Assembly: GCA_018417955.1 (NCBI GenBank)
Contig: JACTVC010000017.1
Span: 1,054,001 to 1,118,000, forward strand
Length of the DNA: 64,000 bases
From: Laccaria trichodermophora
Taxonomy: Eukaryota > Basidiomycota > Agaricomycetes > Agaricales > Hydnangiaceae
Reading direction: 5' to 3'
Part shown: in pieces, positions 32,621-41,969 of the stretch
How the letters are laid out: every line of letters begins with the position of its first letter
How positions within the stretch are numbered: position 1 is the first letter of the stretch
Notes under the pieces: generated by a model
Database searches by the model: none
What the model saw: the letters and a program-made list of their open reading frames with translations, nothing else
What the model was told of the DNA's origin: nothing
Made by a program: the position numbers and the translations under genes

Positions 32621-35600
32621 TTTTTGGGTGCCCCCAGCGGCAATCGAGGGGGTGTGAATGATGATATTGTGATATCAGGTACGTACTGGTGTGCCAATGA
32701 AAAGTTCTTTCGTGATATTGCGTCTGCGACGTAATTCAATTCCCCTGGAATGTGTAACACTCTCAGGTGGATCTCATGTGTAATGGAGACGTCGGCGGCG
32801 TCGATAAGGATTGGGTTGTAATGAGGTAAGCATCTGAGGGTGTTGAAAATGGCAACAGTGTTGTCGTTATCGGTGTATATCAGGATCTTGGCAGAGGGAG
32901 GGATCTGGAGGACGTCTGTGGCGTGGTGAATGGCTGATAAGACACATAATGCTTCAAAATAAAAGATCTGTTCATCCGTGGTGTGGTCGGGCACAGGTGA
33001 ATAGTAACCGACACATTTGTCAGGCAACCAGAAACCCATGCCTTCGAGGCAAGCATCACAGTAAATGATTACATCTGCAGATGAGATGTCCCAATGTATT
33101 TGGTGGATTAAACGTACACCTTTGTCTGATTCAAGATGCCTTGCAGCCCAGGTTAAATTGTCACGGACGGCGTTGTTGATCCTGATGTATTTATTTGGGG
33201 CACATTTTCCGGAGATCTTCGCATAGAAATTGTTGAGACAAGGTCTGAGCAAAGGAAAAACATTAAAGCTCCAGTTGATCCACCCTGCTAGGCGTTGCCA
33301 TTCGCGCAAGGTGAATTTGTGGCTTGAGCTGACAAATTCGACAATGGCTGAGATCAGTTCTTTCAATGTGTCTGGTGGCATTGTCATGGTTAAGGCATTT
33401 GAGTCGACTTCGATACCTATGATTGTAAGCGAAGAACCGTAGACCTGCTTAGTCTCTTTGTGTGGTAAGTTAATTTCATCCCACAGTTGTAAAAGCTTAA
33501 CCTGGTTCTTCGGCATGAATTTGTTGTATGGAGAGTACCAGGCAACGTTGTTAGCATGATCCGGACCAAAAGAGTCATCCGAGTAAGTACCCAGGAGTTC
33601 TATGGTCCGTTGCTTCTTAGCTATCCAGGAGACTAAGGACATGAAGGCTATCCAATTGCAGCCAGACCCACGACCGCCAAAGGCATTGTTCCTGTCAACG
33701 TGTAAATGTCCGGAAATGCGGTTTATCTGCTTGATCTGCCAGAAAGGGTGCACAGGGAGGAGTCTGTATGCTTCGGCAACGTCGGATTTGTATAGTACAC
33801 GGGGAGAATCAGGAGTTCGGCGATGCATGGACAAGAGAAACTCGCCTAGATGTTGAAGGTTGTCAAGGGGATAGCCAGTGATATCTTCTCTGCGAATCAT
33901 GCTGTTGAGGGAGTATTTCCCTGCACTCTGGTCGGTTACCATTCGAAGGTCTGTTGAATGTGGTTTAGGGACAGCAAAAATTGGCATACAGTACATGCCA
34001 GGGAGGAGTCTGTCCCCAAACGATTCAGAGAAATGACCTTTGAAAATCTCGTGATCCCGTTGATTTCGTAGAAATTCAGCTTCATCAGGGCTGTCAGGGT
34101 CAGGTAACGAGTAGTCTAGAGTGTCGGGGTATTCTCTGATATGGGTATCGGCCCACAGCCAGAAACCCTCACGGAGTCCACGACACACAGACAAAACAAA
34201 AGGTTGGTTAGGATGCGATTTGAGGAGTTCTTGGAAACGGTTGACAAAGATGGGTGTCACAATATCAAAAAGGTGGGGGTTGTCGTTAATTGTTTTTCTG
34301 ACAATTGGATTTGCGAGTTCAGATTCTGGGATTGATGGTAGTGGCGAAGCTGTTTCCGACCAGTCAGCAGAGGAGCGTAGGAAATGTTCACCACTATCCC
34401 ATATGTTATATCTGAGGTACTTCAGATGAAGTTCATGCGCCAGAACCTTCTTTGACATCGCAAGATTTTTCCCCATGACCCATTCGTTTGCATTTTTTGC
34501 AAGTGTGTCGGAAACGGCAATCTTCGGCAGAGTTCCTGCATCTGTTGATAGAGTTGAACCGATTACAGATCTCGGTTTTTGAGTTTTTCCCAATGCCTCG
34601 CTTCGGGCCAAGCCTGGCGTGCTCAGACTCGATTCCATCAGGCATGACGATGGCTGAGAAAAATCTGGAGAACCTATGGGTGTCGGTGAGTAGGGCGTTT
34701 TGTCCTCCACCAACTTTGTTCCGAATGGCGATATCATAAAGGATGATTCGTCGATGTGCTGAGACGACTTTTGCGGAGAAATGTCCTTCAATATATTCGG
34801 CGTATTCCCTAAGTTCTTGTTCTCTATGAGGAAATGCAAACTTGACCGCTTTGATGGTGGCGTTCCAGGCACTGGTCCACTCGCCACTCGTTTGGACCCT
34901 TTTTGCAGGTTCAGACCTCCCGAGGGAGATCTCAGTGTCTCCCACGCGTCCAACGTTCTCTTTAGGAGCTGAAATGTGGTGCAGTGAGGAGAACACGGCG
35001 TCGAGGTTGACAGGTTGTCCTCGGATGATGTTGTCCCACTCGGACCCAGGGAATCCGAGGGGTACAGTTCGAGAAGTTTGGATCCATTGCTTGACGACTT
35101 TGTAGTCTCGAGCAAAGAGGTGGAGAATTCTACGGGATTCTTCGCAGTCCTTGTTCCCGCTTCTTCTGGCTTCTTCTTCTCTCGTATACCAGGGCATCTC
35201 TGATTCAAAGACTCGGCGCTTTTTGTTTGATGCTCCGTGAAGTTCGAGTTCGAGTTCATTGTCGGATCCACCTCCCGGAGATTTTTCCCTTGATCTCTTT
35301 GAGTCACAACTGATTTGAGAAATGAGTTCGTCGATTTCGGCGTCACGCTCGGTATTTCTGCGAGATTGTGTTGGGTTTGGATTGCATCCCTTCGGATTGA
35401 ATGCCTTTTCAGGAATTTCACTTCTCCTAACCGCTGAAGAAGATAGGGCTTGAACCTCATCGAGGGTTTTGGCGTAGTACTCGACAGCTGCGTCTCTGGC
35501 TTGCTCACTCCTCGGGTTGAGATCGAGGATTGATATGATACAGGAGAGCGCTTTGAGTTTAGTGATTTCATTAACTCTGAAGCTTTCGACGAGGTCGTCC

Positions 35601-35859
35601 ATTTGTTCGATACATTCTTGTTCGATCTCGCTTGGTTCTCCGTCGTTGATATCTCCTGCCTGGTCATTCCCAGCCTCTCTAGTAGGACTGGTTCCCTGTT
35701 GTCCATTGTCAGATTCATCTGGTGTGTATCGTCCGACTCCATTTCCAGTCTGTTGAGTAATGTCAGTCTCCTGATACTGGTCATTCTCATTCTCTCCAAC
35801 AGTATCGGAGGATCCATTTCCTGGTACTGCAGACGCGAAGAGGCTTGCATGGTTCTCAC
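32617..35859 (-). CDS. reverse transcriptase/RNase H of the Ngaro-type element
   Basis: The frame is open for 1080 codons. The second half, from about residue 477, is the enzyme. It has LLPGMYCMPIFAVPKPHSTDLRMVTD, YKSDVAEAYRLLPVHP and a YSDD catalytic box (GTYSDDSFGPD). RNase H follows with YCDACLEGMGFW, FYFEALCVLSAIHHA, YTDNDNTVAIF and YVADAISR, so all four acidic residues are present. The first half overlaps gag in a different frame for 1.4 kb and has Ser/Pro-rich sequence of no known family. It may be a chance open frame with the enzyme made by frameshifting or re-initiation. The protein copies element RNA to DNA. No stops or frameshifts, so the copy is probably young. Confidence 0.85.
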   Translation of the reverse strand: MRTMQASSRLQYQEMDPPILLERMRMTSIRRLTLLNRLEMESDDTHQMNLTMDNREPVLLERLGMTRQEISTTENQARSNKNVSNKWTTSSKASELMKSLNSKRSPVSYQSSISTRGVSKPETQLSSTTPKPSMRFKPYLLQRLGEVKFLKRHSIRRDAIQTQHNLAEIPSVTPKSTNSFLKSVVTQRDQGKNLREVDPTMNSNSNFTEHQTKSAESLNQRCPGIREKKKPEEAGTRTAKNPVEFSTSLLETTKSSSNGSKLLELYPSDSLGPSGTTSSEDNLSTSTPCSPHCTTFQLLKRTLDAWETLRSPSGGLNLQKGSKRVASGPVPGTPPSKRSSLHFLIENKNLGNTPNILKDISPQKSSQHIDESSFMISPFGTKLVEDKTPYSPTPIGSPDFSQPSSCLMESSLSTPGLARSEALGKTQKPRSVIGSTLSTDAGTLPKIAVSDTLAKNANEWVMGKNLAMSKKVLAHELHLKYLRYNIWDSGEHFLRSSADWSETASPLPSIPESELANPIVRKTINDNPHLFDIVTPIFVNRFQELLKSHPNQPFVLSVCRGLREGFWLWADTHIREYPDTLDYSLPDPDSPDEAEFLRNQRDHEIFKGHFSESFGDRLLPGMYCMPIFAVPKPHSTDLRMVTDQSAGKYSLNSMIRREDITGYPLDNLQHLGEFLLSMHRRTPDSPRVLYKSDVAEAYRLLPVHPFWQIKQINRISGHLHVDRNNAFGGRGSGCNWIAFMSLVSWIAKKQRTIELLGTYSDDSFGPDHANNVAWYSPYNKFMPKNQVKLLQLWDEINLPHKETKQVYGSSLTIIGIEVDSNALTMTMPPDTLKELISAIVEFVSSSHKFTLREWQRLAGWINWSFNVFPLLRPCLNNFYAKISGKCAPNKYIRINNAVRDNLTWAARHLESDKGVRLIHQIHWDISSADVIIYCDACLEGMGFWLPDKCVGYYSPVPDHTTDEQIFYFEALCVLSAIHHATDVLQIPPSAKILIYTDNDNTVAIFNTLRCLPHYNPILIDAADVSITHEIHLRVLHIPGELNYVADAISRKNFSLAHQYVPDITISSFTPPRLPLGAPKK

Positions 35860-35863
35860 TCAT
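34433..35863 (-). CDS. gag-like protein of the Ngaro-type element
   Basis: 476 residues starting MSENHASLFASAVPG. The N-terminal half is acidic and disordered; a helical region follows. The C-terminus carries two zinc fingers: CNRFNSINRCRNSAEDCRFRH (CCCH-like) and CKKCKRMGHGEKSC (CCHC-like knuckle), which should bind the element RNA. The body contains W-rich TSGEWTSAWNATIKAVKFAFPH, as in gag proteins of fungal tyrosine-recombinase elements. Its whole length overlaps the open first half of the RT frame, shifted by one base. It starts four bases before that frame's first ATG. Confidence 0.8.
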   Translation of the reverse strand: MSENHASLFASAVPGNGSSDTVGENENDQYQETDITQQTGNGVGRYTPDESDNGQQGTSPTREAGNDQAGDINDGEPSEIEQECIEQMDDLVESFRVNEITKLKALSCIISILDLNPRSEQARDAAVEYYAKTLDEVQALSSSAVRRSEIPEKAFNPKGCNPNPTQSRRNTERDAEIDELISQISCDSKRSREKSPGGGSDNELELELHGASNKKRRVFESEMPWYTREEEARRSGNKDCEESRRILHLFARDYKVVKQWIQTSRTVPLGFPGSEWDNIIRGQPVNLDAVFSSLHHISAPKENVGRVGDTEISLGRSEPAKRVQTSGEWTSAWNATIKAVKFAFPHREQELREYAEYIEGHFSAKVVSAHRRIILYDIAIRNKVGGGQNALLTDTHRFSRFFSAIVMPDGIESEHARLGPKRGIGKNSKTEICNRFNSINRCRNSAEDCRFRHTCKKCKRMGHGEKSCDVKEGSGA

Positions 35864-36250
35864 AGGAGAAAATTGAGGAACGATGAATGCGTAGTATTAT
35901 GATTGACGAAAAGACAACCATAGAATACTAAGTTGACGACGTGAGATGTTATTACGAGAGCCTTGAATGAAATGGTTGAATACTTACCTGGCTGAGGGAG
36001 TGAGATGTTGAGACGAGAGCCTTGTGGAAAGGAGTCGTCTCATCTCGCCCCCCAGCCATAAGGGAAGATTCTAAAAATATGTTAGTATCAATCCAAGCGT
36101 GGATTGTAAGTCGAGCAGCGGCTCTGTATGGTTGAGCAGCGGCTCTTGGTCGCGTGTCAGCGGACACGGCGATTGTGAATGTGTGCGTGCAAAACTAGCC
36201 CTGGTCGGCTTACATTGGACTTGAGTAAACCTAGTTTAAACTCGATCAAC
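35864..36250 (-). other. 5' non-coding part of the Ngaro-type element
   Basis: This 390-base leader holds two direct repeats: a GAGATGTT..ACGAGAGCCTTG block at 35942-35966 and 36002-36025, and GAGCAGCGGCTCT at 36113-36125 and 36134-36146. These may be promoter or recombination sites. A GTAAGT donor at about 35990 could start a leader intron. Confidence 0.5.
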
Positions 36251-36298
36251 TGTTATCTCTGATGGTCCCGCTTGCAAATTAGAACTCGGTGAGAGCAT

Positions 36299-36716
36299 TT
36301 TGTGGTGCACGTTGAAGTTGGCGTCTTCTGGAATCCGCAAGCGCTCGTGCGGGCTGCAGTTGATTGTGAGGCTTCAAGTTGTTTTGCTGTATTTAGAGTG
36401 CAGGTACAAGAGGCTCAGAACCGCCTCGGTATCGGGTTTTCAACTATAGTCCGGGAAACGGTGGATTTCCACGTACATAGACGCCGCTTGGATTCCCGGT
36501 GTTGGTATTGGTGGTTCAGAAACGGCCTCCTTGGCATCGGCGACGTTAAATTTCCAGCCGAGCTCCGTATTTGGGCATGTTAGCCGCCGAAGGCCACGCA
36601 CTGTCCACGTGACAAGGTTGATTAGAAAATTTCAACCTCCGATCGAGGTGAACATTGTCCTCTTCACGGTCGTTCTCCAAGTTCCTCTTCCACCCCAACC
36701 AACTACACCATCCGAC
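36299..36716. other. promoter region of F-box copy 2 and spacer to the E2 gene
   Basis: 36299-36400 resembles the upstream region of F-box copy 1. The rest shows no gene. Divergent promoters are expected here. Confidence 0.5.
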
Positions 36717-37856
36717 ATGGTGAGTCCCCTTCATGGTAGAACTACACTGCGGTGGCTAACAACGCCCTGGACAGTCAACTTCACCTCAAGTCATGCGCCG
36801 CGTCATGCGTGAATTGAATGAATTGAAGAAAAGCCCGCCGGAGGGTATCCGCGTACAGACTAGCGAAGAGGATATGTTGGACGTTACGGGGATTATTGAA
36901 GGCCCTGGTATGTTTTTCTTTTACTTTGGTGTGGCCACACGCCACACACAAAGACGCGTTGGCTGACAAAGGGTTGGTTGGATAGAGGGTACCCCGTACG
37001 CTGGGGGTTATTTTAGGGTGAAGTTCAAGTTTACGGATGAGTTTCCTGCTGCGCCGCCAAAGTGTACGTTTCCCCCCGCCGTCGTGTCCACCTTGATGTT
37101 GATTTGTGTGTAGGTTGGTTCGCAACAAAGATATTCCACCCCAACGTCGGTCCCTCCGGTGAGATCTGCGTCAACACCCTCAAGAAAGACTGGAAATCGA
37201 CGTACGGGATCAGCCGTATCCTCGTAACCGTCAAATGCCTCCTCATCTATCCCAACCCAGAGTCGGCGCTGGACGAGGAGGCGGGGAAGTTGTTGTTGGA
37301 GAATTATGAGAGTTATTGTGATCGAGCGAGGTTGATTACGAGTGTGCATGCTACGCCGAGGGTGAGGCCTGTTGAGTTTGATGTTCCGGCAGTGGGTGAG
37401 GGGGAAGGGGAGAAGGAGAAACAGACGCAGGATACAACGACGACGACGACAACGTCCCCCGGCGCGTCTACATCTCAGCTTACGCCAACATCAACAACGA
37501 CCACCACTACCGCCCCCCCTCCGCCTACACTCCCAAAATTCGCAGTGACGTCCTCAACCCAAAGTACGTTTATGCTCCCCATCGTCACCCGCAAATCCGC
37601 TTCCCCGGCACCCCAACCCCATCCATGCAAAGAAGGCCTCCCTGGTACTAAAGAACGGTACCCGTCCCCCTCGCCCCTGGGCACGGCAGACGCCAACGTC
37701 AGCAGCGGTGCTAAACCTGGGGTGGGGGTTGGTATGGGGACGCCGGGTGCGGGGACTGTTGGGGCTGTGGGGGCGGGTAAGTCGATGAAGAGGGCTGCGA
37801 CGGGGAGTGGGGCGACGGGGGCGGAAAAGAGGAAGAAGGCGTTGAAGAGGTTGTAG
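36717..37856 (+). CDS. UBE2S: UBE2S-like ubiquitin-conjugating enzyme (E2)
   Basis: The ATG (36717) alone forms exon 1. After an intron, the UBC fold follows: [44 protein letters not shown], then [22 protein letters not shown] with the active-site Cys in ICVN, and [19 protein letters not shown]. This matches the E2 that extends Lys11 chains on anaphase-promoting complex substrates. A tail of about 150 Thr/Pro/Ser/Gly-rich residues ends with a Lys/Arg-rich peptide, KKALKRL at the very end. This resembles the human UBE2S C-terminus (KRALRRL), which docks on the complex. A possible intron at about 37563-37630 does not change the final frame. The protein is about 318 residues without that splice. 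Confidence 0.9.
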
Positions 37857-38062
37857 CGTTGTAGTGCCTTTTTTTCTTTTACTTTATGGTTAACTCTGAC
37901 TCTCTCCCTGTCGTTGCTTTGTTACTTATGACTTTTGCCTGGATATCACTGTACATTTCTCTCTCTCTGGGACATTACCGCAGTGGAGTCCATTTTAGAC
38001 AGCTGTCAATTCGCTTATATAATTCATCGTGTTTTTCCTCCTGCCACGAATCACCAAAAAAA

Positions 38063-39023
38063 ATGGACGCGCTCCTCAAACAAGCAGACACCCTGGTAGC
38101 GCGCTACGTTCCCCTAATCGACACTACAAAGTCATCCTTGATCATCTGCTTGCTGTCCATCGCGTTCAACCCGACAGCATGGAACATCGTCGCAAGGAAC
38201 GGTGTGTACCCCTTCCCTCCCTTCCCCCCAAAAAAAGACTTTGGCTGATTTCAGAACGAACGAAAAAGAATACAGGAATAAAACGATAACACGCCTATTC
38301 GGCGGGAACCCACGAAATGGGTGTTATTTCCTTGCTTTTATGATTTTTTCAGCGGGGATGGTTAGGGATCATTTGTTCGTCTCTTCTTTTCCCCCCTTCC
38401 CCTTCCTCCCTCCAGCAGTCTACTCACCAACTTAAAATGAGAACAGGTACCACCAAGCACTCCTCGACCAACCGCACTCTCCCATTCTTCCCGGGGTATA
38501 TGCCACGATCGTCCCAGCGGCGCTGTTCATCATCGGCCAGACCCTTGTTGTTAGTTCGACGTGGGCACTTGGTGTTACTGGGACGTTCCTTGGTGATTAT
38601 TTTGGGATATTGATGGATTCGCGGGTTGAAGGGTGTGTAGCTTCCATGTTTCTCCCTTTTTGAAAAAAGCTGATGATGCGGTACAGGTTCCCTTTCAACG
38701 TCTTTAGAGACCCAATGTACGTGGGTAGCACGATGTGTTTCGCTGCTGGTGCTTTGTGGTAGGCCCCTTCCTTTTCTTCATTCATCTTCTTGGCGAAGGA
38801 CCTAACTGAATTTTTTTTTAGGTACGAACGCCCCGCTGGGCTTTTGATCACTTTATACGTGTACATCGTGTACCTCATCGCGCTTGCATTCGAGGGGTGA
38901 GTCTTTCAATCATTCTTCAACCTTCGAGGCATAGACTGATGAGGCGTGATTGATGCTAGCCCATTCACGGATATGATCTACTCTAACCGCGCAAAGGCAC
39001 AACAAAAGAAGAAGGAGACTTGA
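38063..39023 (+). CDS. OPI3: phosphatidyl-N-methylethanolamine N-methyltransferase
   Basis: Five or so exons, with introns such as 38202-38268, give about 200 residues. The family marks are clear: AFNPTAWNIVARNEYRNKTITRLFGG, GQTLVVSSTWALGVTGTFLGDYFGILMD, and FPFNVFRDPMYVGSTMCFAAGALWYERPAGLL, followed by ALAFEGPFTDMIYSNRA. It is a membrane protein of the endoplasmic reticulum with about four hydrophobic segments. It adds the last two methyl groups of phosphatidylcholine synthesis using S-adenosylmethionine. The C-terminus ends in lysines (KKKET), as expected for retention near the ER. The start follows a run of A and is the first ATG in frame. Length is usual for the family. Confidence 0.92.
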
Positions 39024-39306
39024 TACCCTCTTTCCGACCCACGTTCACTTTTTCATGATCATGACTATTAGACGACAACCTACCTACTTACCGTTACCCG
39101 CATATACACTACGTACCCATGGAATCCCTTCCACACATACATACATTTAACCACACATCTCGAGAGGCTTCAACTGCCATCCTCATTATCATCTATTACC
39201 CTTCCCTGGTATCTACTGTAGATCTACTGGGTAGTTGGGTGGTCACGCGCACGCATTATACCGGGCAACGATGACATATAGATGAAAGCTCTGGGACGAA
39301 CACCAC

Positions 39307-41932
39307 CTACTCTCCACCAAACTTATACCCTCCCACAACCCTATCCCAAATCTCCTTCGTATCAACCACAGCACCAAGCCTCGAAGCAAGCAAGAAAGCG
39401 CCGCTCAGTTTCCTTCATTCCACCATCAGCTGACTCTTCAACACGAAACAAGAACACGGAAAAAAACCCACCGATTAAGACTATACGTCTCCCTAGGCGG
39501 AGGCGTCAACCTCTCCCGTAGCATCACAGGGATCTGAGCCCTTATCTCAGCTGTGATGTCTGACCACTTGCTGCCTGGCCCGAACGAGAAGGGTTGGGGC
39601 GTTGAGGGGTTGAAGGGGGTTGCGAGGAGGGTTAGGGAGGATGTGTGTGCGTTTAGCATTGTCTTTTTTCGCCGGGAGGATGGGAGGGAGGGTAAGAGGG
39701 GGAGAGTGAATAAACGAACAGCGAAAGGAGAAGAAGAGGAAGAAGAAAAGACGAACCTGGCTTTCTTCACCGGTGAGGTACCCCAACTTCAAGCTCCACT
39801 CTATACACGCCTCTCGATTTTCAGCAGCTGCGGCTTGTAAGAGGTGCAGCCAGTTGTCCATGAATTCCTTGCTGTATGTGCGTGTTGCGCCAAAGTCTAC
39901 TAGTTCGATCTGTGGGGGTTGTTAATTCAGAAAATTCAGAAGAGGAATGGGAAGAGGAAAGGAAGATAGACAACCCACCTGCCTCGTCTGACTATTCCAT
40001 AAAAAATTCGTCCAATTCGGATCAGTCTGCATCGCTCGAAACTCGAAGAGTTCCTTCAAACACAGCTCAATCACTCTAGCTGCGATCTGTCATTGCCCAT
40101 CATTAAAACCTCATCCACGTTCTAATAAGAAGAGAGAAGAAAAAAAACCCACCTCATCCCTATCCCCCCTTTCCCACCCCCTCACATCAGCCTCGCCAAC
40201 ACTAACACCACCCACCCGTTCCATAACAAGCACCGTATCCGTGCTGCCGCTCCAAACCCAAGGTACTTTATACCGCGGGTCTTTTCCCAGATGAGAAGGT
40301 GAGCCAAAGAGGCGGAGGAAGGAGGCTTCGCGGGTATAATCGCATTCGTCCGCTAGTTCATCTTTCATCACCTATCCTCCTCTCCATCAGTCTCCTTATC
40401 TCTTTTGTGGGAAGAGGAAAAAAGGAAGAACGAACCTGGACAGTCCGATCCAAAAACAAACCCTTGGGCAACACTCCCCCCATATTAAGTAACCAGTTCA
40501 TATACCCCAAATCACTTTCTATCGACTTGACGACGCCGGGGAACTGGATCTTCACGGCCACTTCCTCTTCTTTACCTGTGGGCGAGGAGGAGGCGGCGAG
40601 GGTGGCGGTGTGGACTTGGCCTATTGAGGCTGCTGCGAAGGGGAGGCGGGAGAAGGAGGTGAAGTGGGTTGAGTAGGCGGGGATGGCGGTTGAGAGGACT
40701 TGCTATGGGTGGGTGATGTCAGTAGATGGTCGGGGGGAAGGAAAGAAGGAAGGAAGGAAGGGGAAAACGAACCTCCATCTGCCAATCGGGCATGTAATGC
40801 GCGCTATCCTGCACTCTGCGGAATATCTTGTCCACTTCGGGGGGTAAGACGTGTGTATCTTCAAATCCCAAACAAAAATTAACATCTCTTCTTTTCTTTT
40901 TTTGTATATCAAAATATAGATACCTTGGATACTCAAGAACTGCCCCAACTTGAGCGCGGCGCCCCTCATTTGGGATAATTTGCCCACTAGGCGTTTGATG
41001 TTTGCTTCTGTCATTATTACCGGAGCAGCGTCATTTTGCGTGGAATCGGACGCAGAGGTGCGTCGGATGAGCTCGGAGGCAGCACCGTAGCTTAGGGAGG
41101 CTGCTAGACCTATTTGCCGTGGATGTGTTAGCCAAGGGAGAAAGGGAGAAGGAAGGAAGGGAAGGGGGACGAACCGCCGTAATGGAATAATCTACCGATG
41201 CGTGAAGAGGGTACTTTTGATGATTGGAGGTTTCGGGTGGGTGTTGGAGGGAGGGAAAGCTGGTGATGCGTTAGTTGTAGAAGAAAGTTGGTTGGATGAG
41301 AGGGGTGGGTAGGTACCTCTGGTGTTGGTATTGGCTCGAGGAGTGGTATGCTCGGCCGGACGGTAGATTTTTGGACTGTGAGGTTGTCAGGCAGCGCCGC
41401 GTCAATACTTTTAGCTGTAGACTTGGGTAAGTTAGTACGGGGAAAGTGTGTAGCAAGAGAGCATACTGACTGGTAGGACGTCTGGTGATAACAATTTGGG
41501 TAGTGGTGCAATGCGTGGTTGAACAGCAAATTTTTGTGTTGGGAGGTCGCGCAAAGATGGGTTGCTTCGCGTAAGTGTAGACACTTCAGATAGTGGTGCC
41601 GGCGAACAAACGTTCGTAGCAACCGATGGAATGTCGAACGAATGTGTCCGCGATCTCGCAGGTATAGGCGTGTCGTGAACGACATTCCCTTGCAGTTCCC
41701 TCGACGTAGTCGATCCCAGTCCCTCTTTCAAAAAAAGATCCACGCGTTTTATCTCCTCTTTCTCGCGAGCCTTGAGCTCATCGCCAGGCCGGTGGTTCCT
41801 CGTCACGCTCTCACGAGCTGCTGATATCGAGGAAGGGGTTATTTGAGCGGCTCTATAGCGTGCAGCATGCACAAGGATTTCTGCAACGGAGTGAACGACG
41901 CAGAGCCAGTTGTAGGCGGGTCCTGGTGGCAT
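39307..41932 (-). CDS. COQ8: COQ8/ADCK3-type atypical kinase for ubiquinone synthesis
   Basis: Multi-exon gene on the minus strand from ATG 41932 to a stop at 39307. The first exon gives a variable N-terminal region with a likely mitochondrial targeting part. The conserved body has VPSSRIGRLFHYGGLAASL, then the KxGQ motif in RGAALKLGQFLSIQ. It continues with the Ala-rich loop AAASIGQVH, the lysine in VAVKIQFPGV, DECDYTREA, FEFRAMQTDPNWTNFLWN, and LVDFGATR with the metal-binding Asp. It ends with ETYSLNRKLSGAFLLASRLGA. COQ8 supports the coenzyme Q biosynthesis complex in the mitochondrial inner membrane through ATPase activity. All landmarks are present. The ATG lies only 37 bases from the divergent gene at 41970. 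Confidence 0.92.
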
Positions 41933-41969
41933 GCGAGTCTAAATTTGGCTTTGATTGCCATTGTCCACC

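Larger units (their letters stand above)
31239..36250 (-). mobile_element. Ngaro-type tyrosine-recombinase retrotransposon
   Basis: The 5012-base insert is defined by comparing the two F-box paralogues. It reads, on the minus strand, gag, then reverse transcriptase with RNase H, then a tyrosine recombinase. There is no DDE integrase, no aspartic protease that I recognise, and no adenine-methyltransferase-like domain after RNase H, which points to the Ngaro group rather than DIRS or PAT. No target duplication is present, as expected for insertion by a tyrosine recombinase. The triplet AAC is present at both junctions (31239-31241 and 36248-36250). I could not find the split direct repeats usual for this group; they may be short or lost. 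Confidence 0.8.
29746..36298 (-). pseudogene. F-box protein, paralogue 2, split by a retrotransposon
   Basis: The first 16 codons (ATG at 36298, MLSPSSNLQAGPSEIT) lie right of the Ngaro-type insert. The rest, starting within GILKWLNCADLLSVRQ at 31238, lies left of it. Without the 5012-base insert the two parts join to the same spacing as paralogue 1, with the break inside the F-box motif itself. The body (exons between 31238 and 29746) is well kept, with only scattered substitutions and no frameshift that I can see, so the gene was probably intact until the insertion. It ends at a TGA after DFARKINLKNI. Unless the insert is spliced or a new promoter drives the 3' part, no F-box protein is made. 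Confidence 0.75.

Noticed and set aside
31239..36250. Split direct repeats or long terminal repeats of the Ngaro-type element.
   Set aside because: No matching segments were found between the two ends beyond AAC and short internal repeats in the leader.
36302..36583. A plus-strand open frame upstream of the E2 gene.
   Set aside because: Part of it lies in the promoter-like sequence shared with F-box copy 1, where the frame is not kept.
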